In this document: positions 10,378 through 24,324 of the stretch, piece after piece
How positions within the stretch are numbered: the first letter of the stretch is position 1
How the letters are laid out: the number at the start of each line of letters is the position of its first letter
NCBI RefSeq assembly: GCF_947623445.1
Contig: NC_135243.1
Coordinates: 19,786,479-19,850,478 of the forward strand
Direction of reading: 5' to 3'
Source: Clavelina lepadiformis
Taxonomy: Eukaryota > Chordata > Ascidiacea > Aplousobranchia > Clavelinidae
Length of the DNA stretch: 64,000 bases
Program-made: the position numbers and the translations under genes
The notes under the pieces: model-generated
What the model was told of the DNA's origin: nothing
Databases searched by the model: none
The model's input: only the letters and a program-made list of their open reading frames with translations

Positions 10378-13300
10378 ACTGTGATGTAATAAATATTATT
10401 TTGTCATACATTCCTCTTTCACTGTTTGAAACTATTTTTCATTCACTTTATTTTTCGTCTTCAATGTGGGAGACGAAAAATTGTGTTGACGCAGGTGGTC
10501 GCAAACATATCAGCAGTTTTGACAATAGTTCCCAGATATTAGTCAGGCAAACGTGGCAAGGCCTCAAGGGTAAAAACGTGTGTTGCGGCATAACACGAGA
10601 AAGGAAAAAGTTACTAGGGTCAACATGGCTTTCATTGATTTTTGATTTGACTTAAATCGAATTGACGAAATTTTGTCGATGCTGTGTAGTGTGGCTTCGC
10701 AAGTGTATTTAGACTGGATGATTGCGATTTTTATTTAACAAGATTATGGTTATAATTTTCTTTATTTCTGTTCTTTTCAATTAGTAGATTGTTTTGTATT
10801 GTGAATTTTCCGACATCAATTAATAGATCGTTGCCAATTGTAGGCTTTTATACTTGCGTAGAGTTAGCCGCGTTGTAATTTGCTTTCATGTCCCATATAA
10901 ACCGTCGATCGTAATGATTGATATAAACTTTCGTTGCATCACCAGTTACACGTGTTTGTGGCGTCATAATAATCATTTATTGACCAAAATCGCCAGAACG
11001 ATAGAATGGATTATTGAGTCGATGGATTGCGAGATAAGCTCCTCTAGGATATTTTTGCTCACCATCCATCCTCTGATAACCTAACCTAGTTATGGGCCTG
11101 CATCCTGGGCACCGACAAATCCGGTGGGATGGATGTCAGTTATGAAACAGGCAAGTTTTTGCCGCGATGTTGCTTTCGACATTTGGGATCCCCCGACGAG
11201 CCACCCACTACTGTCTGTCTCAGATGCTCGAGTTCTTCGATTACTTTGACAAATGCAATGCGGTTGGTACCAATGGGTGTCTCGTTTTTAGTGGTTGGGG
11301 TTTTATTTACTTGCTTTGGTGCTTTTTATGTGGAGTTGATCGGATGCTGGTTTGTTGCCCCACAAGTGAGAAAAACAAACACTTATGGCCCAGTAGAATG
11401 GGAGCTTGTCCAATGCTATGGGACGCTGATATCCCGTTCAGTAAGCCAAAGCAAGATACCGTTTATGACATCATCAATTTGGTGTGCACTGCGCTACCAG
11501 ACAGTTTTGCAATGGGTTGAGGCACACTTTGTCGTACAAAGCGTATCAGCGTATCAGCGTATCTTGGAGTATTTTTGTTGTACAAAGTGTATTAACAAAG
11601 TACGGTGATATTTAGTCTAGTTCTTAATGGTCTTGGTGTCGATACGTTTTATTCATGTAATTCTGCCATGCCATTCGCTAATACTGGAAGTAGCCTACTT
11701 TACTTATAATCAGAGTTGCCATCGGTCTGAACTCAAAAATAAGGACGACTAGGAAACGAAAGAAGAATACTACTTTAACCAGTTCACAACAGGAGAAGGC
11801 AATCAATGTTCCTAAAAAAAGAGACACTATTTGTATGTTCTTAAATTTGACATCTCTTTGGTACAAAATGGTATCTTAAAGGTGTCGAAATGTATTAAAT
11901 AGGACCTAAAAAATAAAGCAAAAATAAGGACGTTTCTTAGAAAAAAAAGCAAAAATATTTTCTAAGAAATACGAGACATACGACTTCGGCCAACTCGTAT
12001 ACCTTCAAAATAAGTACAAATCTTATGGCAACCCTGCCTATAATGATCCAGGGAAAACCCAAGAGTTGCTTTATTAAGTCGACTAGAGGTGCGAGTTTTT
12101 TGTGCATTTATGAAAGGTATTTTCTCGAAATGTAAGCTACCTGTCCGAGAGCAAACTATGGTACGTGGTTTCAGAACTGAGAAGTGAAAGCGTACAATTG
12201 ATGTTAACCTTAAGCTCACAATTTGCGTTAAGGTTGCGTTATTGTTAAGATGGAAGGCAGCGGACACCGTTTCGGTTTTGCTGAGCTACATTTCTAGGTG
12301 TAACCCGATAAAGTAGTTATATCCAGGTAAAAAATCCTGTCAACTGTTTGCCATTTCCTTGCCAATCGTCTGCTCAGGTGTACTTATGACGACATTACGC
12401 TTCGTATGTCATGGCTGTGGGGGTAGAAAAACTTGTTGCGAAAAAAACGCTTTGCAGGCAATTTCGGCATGACGTGATACGATGTGACGATTATAGCTCA
12501 GATAAATGCCAAATCTAATTTAATTTTAAATTTGACCAACGTTGTTTCTTATTTTTTATTCAGACGTTTCTAACTAATAAGTCATTCAAACTTCAAAAGA
12601 CAACTTCAATAAGTAGTCATCGTAAATTCCAAAAACTGTTTTCATTAAATATTCTGCTCTTATCTACACTTCCACGAAACGTTCTGTGTTCAGTGGACGC
12701 GTAGCTTTGTCACACATAGATGTTTTTTTAGCTTTGGGCTTGCTTTAGGTTGTCTGCTTTACAGCAGCTTACTTTGACTGGTTTGATTTGCTTTGTATTT
12801 TTTCCAGACCAGCACTTTATCCACTCGACCATAACCATAATAAGTAATAAGGCTACTTTTTAAACGTCTTCTGTGACCACTCAAACGATCGGACGATTCG
12901 AAACTTACTTTAAAGTAAAGTCTGTGAAAAATCTATCCTCTAAAAGTACTATACTCTAAAATTCTACAATATTAACGTCCAAAAGTATATACTGTTAGCC
13001 TATTACAGGAATTTTGTGTAAAGTTTGCTCGCAAACTTACCTTCCAAATCGCGCAAACGTGTCAGACCAATAAAACAAGCTTAAGCCCTATTTTCTTTTG
13101 TCCGTTGGAATAACTTGTGAGATCATCTGTATAACCTAAAGATCACTTTGCTATATGTGAAAGAAGTATCAATTTTAGGTCATGAATAACCGGTTTTGTC
13201 CTATATTGAAATGCATGTTATAGTTTCCAATGAGGCTGAATCTGAAACGATGATGGAGCTTTTGATGGATTTAGCTTATTTCCATGTTCATGTTACATTG

Positions 13301-13639
13301 ATTTTCCTGAGGTTGCCCATGAGTTTACATAAAACACAAGACTGCAAAGAGCATAAAGCTAGATAAAAGGTTATTCATCATAGAAATTAAAGCCTGTGTC
13401 TTTCCTGGATTGTTAGAAATTTAACAACTTAGAACTTGTTACAACTTTTATGGTTTTACAAAGGCGTCAGTTGAATGACCGTTTAAATTCCTCGTTTTGG
13501 CTTAAAGTTTTTCAGGATTGTTTTTCAACATGTCATTTTTATGTTACAAATAATGTACAATAATAACATATGCTGTACAGTGCTTGTTTACAAATAGTTT
13601 TTCCACGCTGATTTCTATTCGGAATATGTTCATAAAATT
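10378..13639. other. Intergenic region between the receptor and the CUB-ZP gene
   Basis: No gene is supported. An open frame at 11129-11608 has no recognisable domain, no splice context and overlaps another frame of similar length, so I do not call it. Interspersed repeat copy B lies at 11591-11709, preceded by a short tandem duplication of GCGTATCA near 11540. The rest is AT-rich without visible structure. Confidence 0.55.
11591..11709 (+). repeat. Interspersed repeat, copy B
   Basis: Direct-orientation partner of 3753-3870 (see that entry). It has the same ordered words with scattered substitutions. The similarity stops sharply near 11709, and the GTAGGC minisatellite that follows copy A is absent here. 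Confidence 0.8.
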
Positions 13640-16600
13640 TCAGGCCAAATTTAGTAGAGTTTTCCCATTTCCTTTCAACTTCAGCACAAGTCCAAGAGCA
13701 CAGATGACTGTCGCTATCATTACCAAGGCGAGCAATACATTTGATTGGTTGTTTGCTTCCCGAATTTCCAAAACCTCAGAAGCTTTATCTAACAGAAAAA
13801 TCATATAAACTTATAAAATAAAGAAATTATACCTAAAATCTTAAAAGGTCGTGATCAAATTTTAAGTTGTTTTTGAAAGCAAATGTTAAAACGTTGAACT
13901 GTTTTCACCCTGACAGCTTTTCCCATCTTTTGCAAGTTTTCTTCCAACATAACACAAGCACATTACGTCGGCAGAACGCATTTCGCATACGTCACTGCAA
14001 CCGCCATTTTCCTGAATTTGAATAAAACTATTAAATCAGAACTTTGACGTTGTCTTTTACATTTGAGGGAAGTTCTCGGCCACATCATTATAGCAATTGT
14101 CAGGACATATTTCACCTTCTCACAGCTTTCCTTCTCATTTTGTCTTATGCGCAACGGCTGAGATGTTGAGATGACACGAGATTTAGAGCCATCATCGACC
14201 GAATCACGTCGACGACGTTTCTTAGCACAGCTAGGCTTGAAAGAAAATATAAACCGGGAAAAAACAAGCATGCATGAGGTGGAAATACACAATTGCACTG
14301 AATCGTTACAAGACGTTCTACCAAGAAATCTTTATAGACGCAATATGTACATACATGTCAACTCTGTTGCACAATTAAAATATGATAGCACCATTTAGCA
14401 TAAACTTATTTACCCTGGGTGGACAGGGGTCGTCGTCAGAATTGAAGCAGAGTGTGACTTCACAATGTAAGTAAATCTCCTCTTCAATAGCACCGGTCCA
14501 TACAAATGAACGAAACTTGAACGCTGCGAAATTAGCGTCATAATTTGTGTCGATTTCTTTTGCGTCCGGTGGGTCGAAAGAGTTCAGATCCTCGCAGCTG
14601 AAAAATTGACAAATGCAATTTATCAGAAATTTGTAGCCTAAATTTCATTTCAAGATTTCAGCTTATTGTAAGCTCCTGTTTAGTGTATTACACTAACCCG
14701 GTTAAGCGATATTTGGTTATTATCCACGTGTGGCCGACACTGCGCAGTAGTTTTCAATCGCTAATTACTCAAAAACTAAATATCGTAAAGTAATCAAACT
14801 TTCACAAGTTGGAAGAAAATTTCTTTGGCTATCGACTTTTAACATATTGCTTATGTCAAGAAAAGTAAACTTAGTGCAAAACACCTATTTTCGCAAGTTA
14901 CACTTATGTCAATATTTTTCTTTGGAATGTGGCCCTCCTGCTGTGCGGGACTGGACCACCAGGAAAAGAGAAAGCGCGCACACACAGGATAACGATTATT
15001 ATAGAGTGAGATAAACCAATCTTCAACCTTCAAATGGCATGATATACCTATCGTGAATAATCGAGTAACTTGGATCACTGAAATGTGCATCTTGTGTTGC
15101 CCAACACCGAGTAACCTGTTTAGAAAAACCGTCTTTAGTTATACGTTTGGTTTCGGATAAGTTTAACGGATGTAATTATCAATTTTTACGTTAAAAAAAT
15201 TAATTTGCATGTTCATTTTGTTATAGGTCAAGGTGAGGTTGATATTTCTTACTTGTACAAAGAAAGAATTGTTGTTTCCGGGCAATGATAGCTCGACTTT
15301 TGCATTGACAAAATCGGGGACAATAACAACACGATCACCGGCAAGTTCAGACGAATAAGTGTCGTCAGTGAAAATTAACTTGACCGGAAAAGTTCCGGTC
15401 GCTTGCACTCCATCCAATATTACTTTCCTATACATCATTAAATGAAATTAAAATTTTCATTTTCATTATTACTTCAAATCCCGCACGTTTAAAGCACTTA
15501 CATTACTTTCGGTATGATTCCAGAAGTCGACCACAACTCTGTGACATTGTATTCACAAGTAAAGTTGATGCACTTGTCCTCGTAACGCTGGATTGCAGCC
15601 AACGATAGATTTTGTTGACAGCGAACGGTTGAAACAACGGTGATAGTGTAGTTCGTTTGCTTCATTATGCATACATATTTTATTGGCCAAAACATTTTCA
15701 CGATAAGTTAGGCGCCGGTGTGTATACCTAGCTTGTTTACAGGACGAGCTACACAATATCCTATATACAGATAACTACTGAAAATTACTCAACGTTTCAG
15801 CAGTTGCAAGAAAATTCGAAATCACCTGAATAGAAGAGCAATCACTGAACTGCAAGTCAAAGTTGGGGAAGCTTGAGTTTGCCACACATGCTGGGTCAAG
15901 TGTGGTCAAGTTGTCGACAGGAATTGGTGAAATATAAAGATAGTCACCTGGGTCACTACACGACAAAGTTTTCAACGTATCGCCGTTTATGCTGAGTATA
16001 AAAAGCAAAAGTAGTGATTAGTGCCGTTGTCTATACGTGAACCTTGAACTAGTTGTCGTAACGCGTCTGAGTCGATCCATAGTTAAACAAGAGATTGTAG
16101 TTTTCAAGCGATTCTCCCAATACTTTGGTTTATCAATTGACATTTTTGAAGCAATTTTCTTTTATCAATTTACTTTTATTTGCTGTATCACATTGATCTT
16201 TACCTGATGTCGGTTGTCCCTTGAGACGTGCAAGTAATTTCAGGCAGTGGACCTGCAAAGCCAATGCAGTGCGTTTTATACGGTGTACCGACACTTAATC
16301 ACGCGACACTTAATCACGCGACGCTTAATCACCGACACATAATCACTAGGACACTTAATCACGCGACACATAATCACTAGGACACTTAATCACGCTACAC
16401 ATCATCACTAGGACATTTAATCACGCGACTTGGATACTTAATCACGCGACATTTAATCACGCGACACATAATCACTTGGATGTCGGAAAAGCGTGAGGAA
16501 AATTCAGTAATTCAAGCTCGTGTGCATCTCTTTGTGGGGATGGCGATGTGGATTGCTTTTAAGGTTGGCCTAAAGCCAAAGGCTATTAGTCTTTCTTTTA

Positions 16601-19239
16601 GAACTCCCCGACAATTGTCTTTGACTCCGTTGCGCCGGCTTTCTCTATAATGTTTCTTTAAATCAACACCAGCTTCATAAAGTCTAATTGTTATATTGTC
16701 GGAAGTAAGTTGTATCACAATAGAAACACTTTCATCATCTTTTCACATTTAAACAAAACTGTAACTCCATTTCAGTAATGAACAGTCCAGAAGGTAAAAC
16801 TGATATTATGTGTAGAGACAAGAAGGGGAGATTTTAACCAAACCTTAGTTTTTATACAAACACATTAGCCAATCAGGAAATAACATGTCATTTTGCATTG
16901 CTACGTATAACCTATGTAATATCTAACATTATTCTATTGTCACCGAAGCTCTTGACCAAAGTACCATCAAAACGTTACACCGTAAAATACAATGTTAGTT
17001 GCATGTAAATATGCATGTACTTGTTACAATGTAAATTGTAAATGTAAATAAACATTGTAAATGTGTGATTAAATGTCGCGTGATTAAATGTCCTAGTGAT
17101 TATGTGTCGCGTGATTAAGTGTCGCGTGATTAAATGTCCTAGTGATTATGTGTCGGTGATTAAGCGTCGCGTGATTAAGTGTCACCAAACCGTTTTATAC
17201 TGTATACCAATTTAATCCATTTCGAACACAAATGGATTAGAAGACACTATAGTATTTACAGTGTAGGCCTGATGCATTCCACGATTTGTCATAAAGAGTT
17301 AGCAAACCGAATAAAGTTTGTTTTACGACAACATTCGTTACCAATATTTAACAAGGCTAATTTGCAGAGCAACTACCTCAACATACCTCTTATGTCCAGA
17401 CTAAAACCTGTAAACTCTTCATTTTCGTTTGTTGAAAACTGAATCGTTATTTCGGAAGCGTTTTTTATGATCGGATCTGGAGCAATAACAACATCTGCAT
17501 AAGGTAGTTCGGTGCCATCGTCGAATTTTATCTTAAAAACAAAGAATATGGAAGCAAGTGATTACTCTTTGACTGTCAACAATTTTAAGTGCTCAAGCAT
17601 TTAATTCAAATTTTTAGTTTTGATGACACCAACCAGAACTTACACACAGCACTTCGGCGCGATCAAACAAAATCGGTTCCAAGAAAGTGATCGTGAACTC
17701 TACAACTTCGTTGCTTCTGATAATAGTTTCCTGTAGGTGCTCCGATGGGTAGTTCGAAGGATAATTAGCTGAGGACACTGTTGCGCTTGAATCAAAATCG
17801 ATTTCTTCGGTTGTGAAATTTGCTGTTCGAAGGTAGTTAGAACTGATTGTATCTTTTGCAGTAGTTAGCATACATCGGTAGCTTTTAATATGATTCATAT
17901 CCTTCTATTAAATTGCTGTATGTTGTGTAAAACGCACTGTATCTATTTTAAACCGTCACAAATTTTGCTGGCGCAAACCTTAATGACCTCCTGGCTGTCG
18001 ACTATAACACGTCTTTCATTTTGTTGTAAGATTACAGCACTTTTTGCAATTTGTTCTCTAAATGATGTAATACTGTGTATAGGCCTATTAAGCGAGTCGC
18101 AGGCTATGTGTGTGCTTCGTATAATGCGTGATCATTCTATTGGTGGTATAGCAAGTGATTTCGTGTGTAACTCGCTTGAACTGCGTATAAATAACCAGGG
18201 AGCCGGTAACCAACTTCACTTTTTGAACAAAAACGGTGATTAACTTCAAGTTCTGTTTGACTCAACGGATACGCGACACAGCAAATGACGTAACCATAGC
18301 ACCTGTTGTAACTTCAAAAAAATCATAAAACCCCTGTTGGTGTAACAGAGACTTTCAAATACAGCATTTGGAAAACAATATTTTTTGTTAATACGAAAAA
18401 AAAAGTTTTTTAAGTAATCTAGAAGAGAGATTCGTTGTTTCTAATGGTCGATTATACAGTAACATAATAATGTTATACGTTTTCTGCCTGTAGTATGGTT
18501 GGTTTTTACAATACTTTTGCAATAAGTGATACAATCTAGGCTACTGTTTTTGTTATTGCGTCCTACAGGTATATTACCGGTTTGACAAATAAAACGTTGA
18601 GAGGAATATACGTCAAAGCACTGGACCGTGAATAGGACTACGTCATCAGGAATTTCAACCCAACAAACTGATCCATCGGTAATCACTCCAAGAGGTTCAC
18701 TTGAATTCGACGTTCCGTTATACACCTATACAGTAGGTACAACAAGAAAAACTTTGTATTAGTTCACGATCCTACAAATAGCCTACTGTATGAGAGCTAC
18801 CATATCAGGCCTCACAGCTGCATTTTCCCAAGACTCGATTTCCTTCTTCTATTTTATAGCCGTACAAGTTAAACATTTAAATATATTCTCTACTTCTCTA
18901 AGTGAAAAGGGATCAAGTATATGGTATAGCAGGCTTACATTCCTGTATTATAGTAGAGCATGCATAACAGCACCATTTAGATAGCATAGCTATTTCATTT
19001 GACACGCAACTTACATTGCATCGTGCTGGAGTAACAAAGATACCGTCAGCGCGAAACACAGTCCTGCCTTCTATGGCTCTTGAGTAAGTTCTCTGGTAAG
19101 GATTGCAAAATGAACCCGCGTTATCAACCACAGAATTTACAATAGGAGAATCGAGTGTCACAGATTCCTCGCATAGCTGAATGCTCTCTTTAGCCGTAAT
19201 AATGAGAAGAAAGAAAGTAAGAAAACCGTTCCGTAACAT
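13640..19239 (-). CDS. CUB / ZP / EGF single-pass membrane protein
   Basis: Thirteen exons in transcript order: 19239-19015, 18725-18578, 17852-17644, 17531-17387, 16252-16204, 15991-15826, 15659-15502, 15427-15253, 15115-15048, 14597-14414, 14235-14116, 14011-13909, 13788-13640. All phases agree, giving 632 aa. Order: signal peptide (1 to about 18, MLRNGFLTFFLLIITAKES); a cysteine-containing N-terminal region; CUB domain about 125-243 (SANYPSNYPSE at one end, STNENEEFTGFSLDIR at the other); zona pellucida domain about 262-512 (DRCWAT-like VTRCWATQDAHFSDPSYSII, and FRSFVWTGAIEEEIYLHC); a furin-type site KKRRRRD at 514-520; an EGF-like module 550-583; a transmembrane helix 601-619 and a short basic tail. 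ZP proteins are cleaved after the domain and polymerise into extracellular matrices; an egg-coat or epithelial matrix role is inference. The acceptor of exon 7 is the least certain. Confidence 0.9.
16290..17183. mobile_element. Foldback-like element with tandem-repeat inverted arms
   Basis: It lies in intron 4 of the CUB-ZP gene. The left arm (about 16290-16485) repeats short units such as GACACTTAATCACGC and GACACATAATCACTAG. The right arm (about 17065-17183) is the reverse complement of the same units. Both outermost ends read GACACTTAATCACGCGAC in the inward direction. The arms can fold into a long imperfect hairpin with repeated units. Flanks carry an imperfect 19-bp similarity (16271-16289 and 17190-17208, 16 of 19 matching). 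The interior has only a 68-residue minus-strand frame (16512-16718) that I do not recognise. Confidence 0.75.
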
Positions 19240-22200
19240 TTTCTCTTCTAATAAGTTTAACCATAAATCTGTAAACATGAGTTATTGAATAAACTTCTAG
19301 AAAATGCATTCTCGCCTAAAGAGCTGTTACATCTCTTTGTGAGATCTATATCAGCCTATTGAAACATAATGTTATAGGAGGCGGAAATGGCGTGCTACCT
19401 GAGAAAATAATCGGAAAATGCCCGCAATGCACATATGACACATCACGGAAATCTAGCATCGGTTTTATAATTGTATAGTACATGCAATTGTTTACCTCAC
19501 GATAGATTGAATCAAGCGAAATCCTAAGACTCTGTTTCTCAACTTTGGGCAGCATAAGCATCATCTAAAAACGGGCGAAAAAAATCAAGGTGGCAAAAGA
19601 GAGACATCATGTAACTGTTTGCGTTCTGGATATAATTGGCATAAAATCTGGTTTGCTACGTTTCGCAATGTATCGTCTTACCGCTTGAAACTGTTTGTAC
19701 AGTGCACTAGACGCGATTTTTCGATTGCTGCAGTTCATAATAATTAATGCAATCGCACAAAAACAAACACGATCTTTGTCTAATCGCAAGATATCTTTTT
19801 GACTGGCTATAATATTCACCTAGACAGCGGTTCGTAACCTTTTTCATCTGTTTTCCCATTTTCACCAACTTCCAAAACAAACTTCCCCTCGTTGGGGCGA
19901 TTGGTCGGAGGTTACACGGCAAAATGCGTAACGAAGATTAAGCTGTAGCGTATAATATGTTTTTATTTACAACAAAACTTGGTATGGTCTTTGTGTAAAA
20001 AAGATAGATATTGTAGGGGTTACTTATTTCCCACCTGAACTTGCAAAATTTTCCACCGGTTAAAAACCATTGACATATAGAGCATATTCACTTTCTGGCT
20101 TTTGTCAAAATTAGATGGTGGTGATGCTTAAAAAGTTAGCCAGAAGCAAAAATAGAATATTTAAGATAATGAAATATTCGAACCACTTCGAAGTTTAAAA
20201 CAATCAGAGTTTTATTAAGATGATAAATATAAGGCAACAAAATATGTTTACGTTTAGACAATACACGCTATATCATATGATAAAATATCTAACCAAGTTG
20301 TGAAAACAACCTATTCAAGCAATTGTTATTTGCAATTGCAGAGTATTGTTTTTGGGTATACAATGACATTTATGCTAAACTAAAAACACTGGGGATAATA
20401 AGCGAAACTACACAAGAGATCACGAATATAGACACAAGGTGTAACATACAGTAGGCCAATGCATTTTCGCTACACAAAATCGAGTTGACGGTGGCCGCTT
20501 TGAAAGACCTGGTTAGTAATGGCATTTGCTAAAACAATGATATTCCTGTGTAGATGAAGCAGGGCTAAAATCTCTCTTCGTCCATGTTTGTTGTTCCTCA
20601 ACCTTGTCTTCGATGCACTGAATAGTCATTATCAAGTCACGAAGCGGTATCTAATGTCTATTTACAATTAATCGTATTTTTCTGGTAGCAAAATATTAGA
20701 AACCTTTTCAAGGTTATAATAACTATTACCTTATCAGTTTTGCTCGGGAAAACACCAAAATTGTTAGCGTTAGTAGCAGAGGTGGGCAGTAGGATACCGT
20801 AGTTCTATTGTACCGAATTACCATACCCATACCGCGGTAGTCTTTCTCTTGGTAAAAAGTTTGCTAAAACGATTTTTAAACTGCATATACTACTTTGTTT
20901 ATTTACTCATTCGCGTTTGGCCTATTCGTTTGAACACTGTAGGGCAGGCTATTACCACCGTGACATCAAAGTAACTTGTAATGTAACCGCTTCCGGCACC
21001 CCTTTTTGGAAACGGTTTTGCCAGTAATTTTTAAAGTAAAACAGATAGACAAAAATGGTTGTATTTTCTGAATCATCGTATTTGTAGGTTATACTTTTTT
21101 AAAAGCATCTGGAAAAAGACCAGTTTCTTTTAATTTTTTATTGTAAAAATTATTTTTTGATTTCTTGTTTGAAATTAAAATTTTTCACAACGCTATAGCG
21201 TGTAACAAATAAAGATGTCTACTGCGTTACTTGACGTATAACAATAACGTCCGTCGTCTCTGTCATGTGCCGGCGTTGGTGAATTTTATCATTCCTTTAG
21301 CCAAGCGAGAAGAACGATGAAGTGTGATGACGTTTACCGCTATTCCTCTATATTAACGGTTCTCATCTCAAAGCCTGATTATTTCTGATTAGTAACTCTC
21401 CTACGAATGACTTGCACATGGTCGTTTAAACACATCTTAATCTTCTCGTTGTTTTATTAGGTTGACCGGGGCAGCTATAAGTTCGACATCTACACGTGGT
21501 AGATGAGGTTAGGCCTACTACATTTTGGGTTAACTGATTTAACAACGATAGGTTTGTCTAGGACAGAGATACGCTCCTGTTCAAACAAGTCCATGATATA
21601 GCGTTTATAGCAAAAAAAAATAAGATAACAAGTGCTGAGCTCCAATTGCCTGAAAAGTAAATGATGGGTTTACATAACGATAAAATTTCCGACTAAATAC
21701 GGGATCGTCATGTAATTAAAGGAATCACTATGGCCGTTATATGACAATAGCTCTTATGCCAGAAAAAACCTTGAGTGACAATAAAGTGGACAAAAAAGGA
21801 TAGCTCGAAAAATCTGAAATGTTTTTATGTTCAAAATGACAATTAAAACTAAATAACGACCAAGTTTACATTAACAATTTGGTACAGTACAGTGACAAAC
21901 CTTGGCAATTATAGCAGACATTGATACACTAGTCACTTTGTGATAAATATATCACTTAATATAATATAAAATTGTGTACGACATAGAATTCTCGTCTATC
22001 GAATCAGCGAAGCATAACACTGCGTGACGTAATCGATGCTTCCCTCTTACTGTGCGTGCATTTTGATTCATTCAGTCTCTTTTTTGGTTTTTACGTTCAA
22101 CGCCGCAACATGTCTTTGTGCTGTTGCTGTCACAGTGTTCTATCTTGATGTATTCGTTCAAAGAAGCTCCAATATAACCAGATTATACAGTTGTCGAGGT

Positions 22201-23842
22201 GTACAATTGATTCTAAGATTAAGAGAAGCGAAACAACGACCTGAGACTCATTTCACTTCGAGGACATTAAGCAATTCTACAGACAAACATTGTAATTGAA
22301 GTGGTCGTTCTTACAGGCAAAGGAACGATAAACCTCCATTTCATTACAACTTGATATACAAAACATGACATGACAAAACAGGTGGTTTGTATATCAAACA
22401 CACAGACATGAGTATTACAAGTAATAGAATGTATTAAAACATACTCGTATTTTTTTTGTGGAAAACTTGCACGGTAATATCAAATTATCTTGTTATTATG
22501 TTTGATTCTTGTGCTGATTAACTATTTGTTTCTGATTTCTATGTGTAATTGTAAAAATTGTGTGACTAAAAGGGTCAAAGCTGAAGTTCAGCTGTGACTG
22601 CAAGTTACGTATTTGTTCAGTTCACACAACGATGTTACAGCAAGTTAAGTGCCGGTATAGGTAATAGAAGTGGACAAGTGCAGGTTAAGATTTTTCCCTA
22701 ATTAGCGTTTAAGTGCTAAAATATGTTGGATCTATACACTTCTTTGTTTTGACCGGCAACCGTTAGTTTGGTAAGACATTGACACTCGCAAGCTTTTAAC
22801 TTTTTTAAATTTAGGCCTATACAGTTTCTTGTTAACCCAACTTTGCAATATAAATGTTACGACATAGGTTGGTAACCTAAATCTACTAATCTAAATTAAT
22901 GTTAATTAATTCCAATTAAACCCTATTTGGCCTGGGCTAGCATAAATTAACTTTTTGCATACCTTTTCAACCATTTTAAAGACTAAAAAGTTTCTTTCAA
23001 GGCAGCATCTATTTCGCTGGCTGCCGGTTACCTACTTTGAAAAGGTTACTTTTGTAAAGGGCTAGCCGGTTGCGCAATTGGTACTGTCTTACTCCGGCGA
23101 AGTAGAGAGTTTCCTATTTTACTGACTGCTGTTTAGCCAACTTACCAAAATATGAATATGTTAAACGGCAATTAGACTAGACCTAGTCTGTGAGTTAAAA
23201 TGTATGCCAATTTTCACCTTAAAACGACGTGCCAATTTTTCTAAAGTGTAAATTAACCTAAAACTTATCCCCCTGTGACCTCGATTTGCACAGTCTGGCT
23301 GCTTTCAGAAAAATCTTGGGCGCGTCAAACAAACAAAAAATGACAAGTGTGGTGTGCAAAACTGCTCAGATGCTATGAAAGTGCGTATTTACACTATAAT
23401 ATACCCAGTTTGGTGTATTAAATTTTAATTCAATAAACCTTTTTCCAGTTACTGTTTGGGTGGCAAGAGTTTTCTTGAAGCGTGAAAACCACCAAAATGA
23501 TGTCTTTCTATTCTTAAAAACTACTTCGACATATTATTACTCCCTTTCGACTGGCTTTTTGCCTTAAATTTATTTATTATATATATATAGCAGAAGTTCA
23601 TCATAATGAAGAACATTTTCACACTCCTTTCAACATTTTGAAAGCATTTTGACATAAAATATATATATATAATATTTGTACATTAACTTTATCTTGAGTC
23701 GAAACATACCCTTAACATGTCGGTATCTTAAGTCTTCATTTCTTTATAAAAACAAACCTTCCTTTCTCTGCTACAAAAACATCACCAACTGGCAGCTGGA
23801 TCTAAACAGCCGAGATAAGGTGCTATGCACACATAGACCAAC
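19240..23842. other. Intergenic region upstream of the CUB-ZP gene
   Basis: No coding exon is supported on either strand. A sequence CAGAGGTGGGCAGT at about 20779 matches the terminus of the element in the UQCRFS1 intron (30458), but I could not find a matching opposite end, so it is probably a broken hAT remnant. Short AT dinucleotide tracts lie near 23578-23590 and 23660-23672. Confidence 0.5.
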
Positions 23843-23850
23843 CATTAGGC

Positions 23851-24324
23851 CAGTGGTTCTCAACCGGTGGTCCGCGGACCCCTGGGGGTCCGCGAAACGT
23901 TTTCAGTTGGTCCGTGAGAACTTCGAAATTTGCATCATAAAGTACGAGTTTTTTAAAAAATTTTGCTGTTTATCATTGCTTTTTGAAATAGGCTTGAACA
24001 TTTGCTTAATTGCCTATTGTGATGGGACAATACAAAAGCTTATTGAGATTTATCACCAGCAGGGAAGGCCTATTGTGATGCACTAGATTGCGGATTATAT
24101 GAGAAGACAGCTGGATACAGTTATTTTAAGTAAAAATATCCGCATAGTTTGATGTTATTTTGAATGAATAGCGCAGTTGTGCACCAAGACTATTAAGTAA
24201 AACTAAGCAAAGAAACATTTAAGTGCAGTCTCAGAACCCTTAGTTTGCTTAAACTTCAGGGGTCCGCCACTGCTTTGACAGCAGCAAAAGGGGTCCGCCA
24301 AGATCAGAAGGTTGAGAACCACTG
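23851..24324. mobile_element. hAT-type MITE (474 bp)
   Basis: The termini are CAGTGGTTCTCAACC and its reverse complement GGTTGAGAACCACTG. An exact 8-bp target-site duplication, CATTAGGC, lies at 23843-23850 and 24325-24332. Sub-terminal GGTCCGC / GGACCCC words occur near both ends. These ends match the common CAGTGGTTCTCAAC class of hAT (Charlie-like) elements. No transposase frame; non-autonomous. Confidence 0.93.

Noticed and set aside
11129..11608. 159-residue plus-strand open frame with a hydrophobic stretch
   Set aside because: No recognisable domain, another frame of similar length overlaps, and no splice-consistent neighbours exist. Chance open frame is the simplest reading.
20779..21010. 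Second full hAT element
   Set aside because: Only one terminal sequence is present; no inverted partner or target duplication was found.
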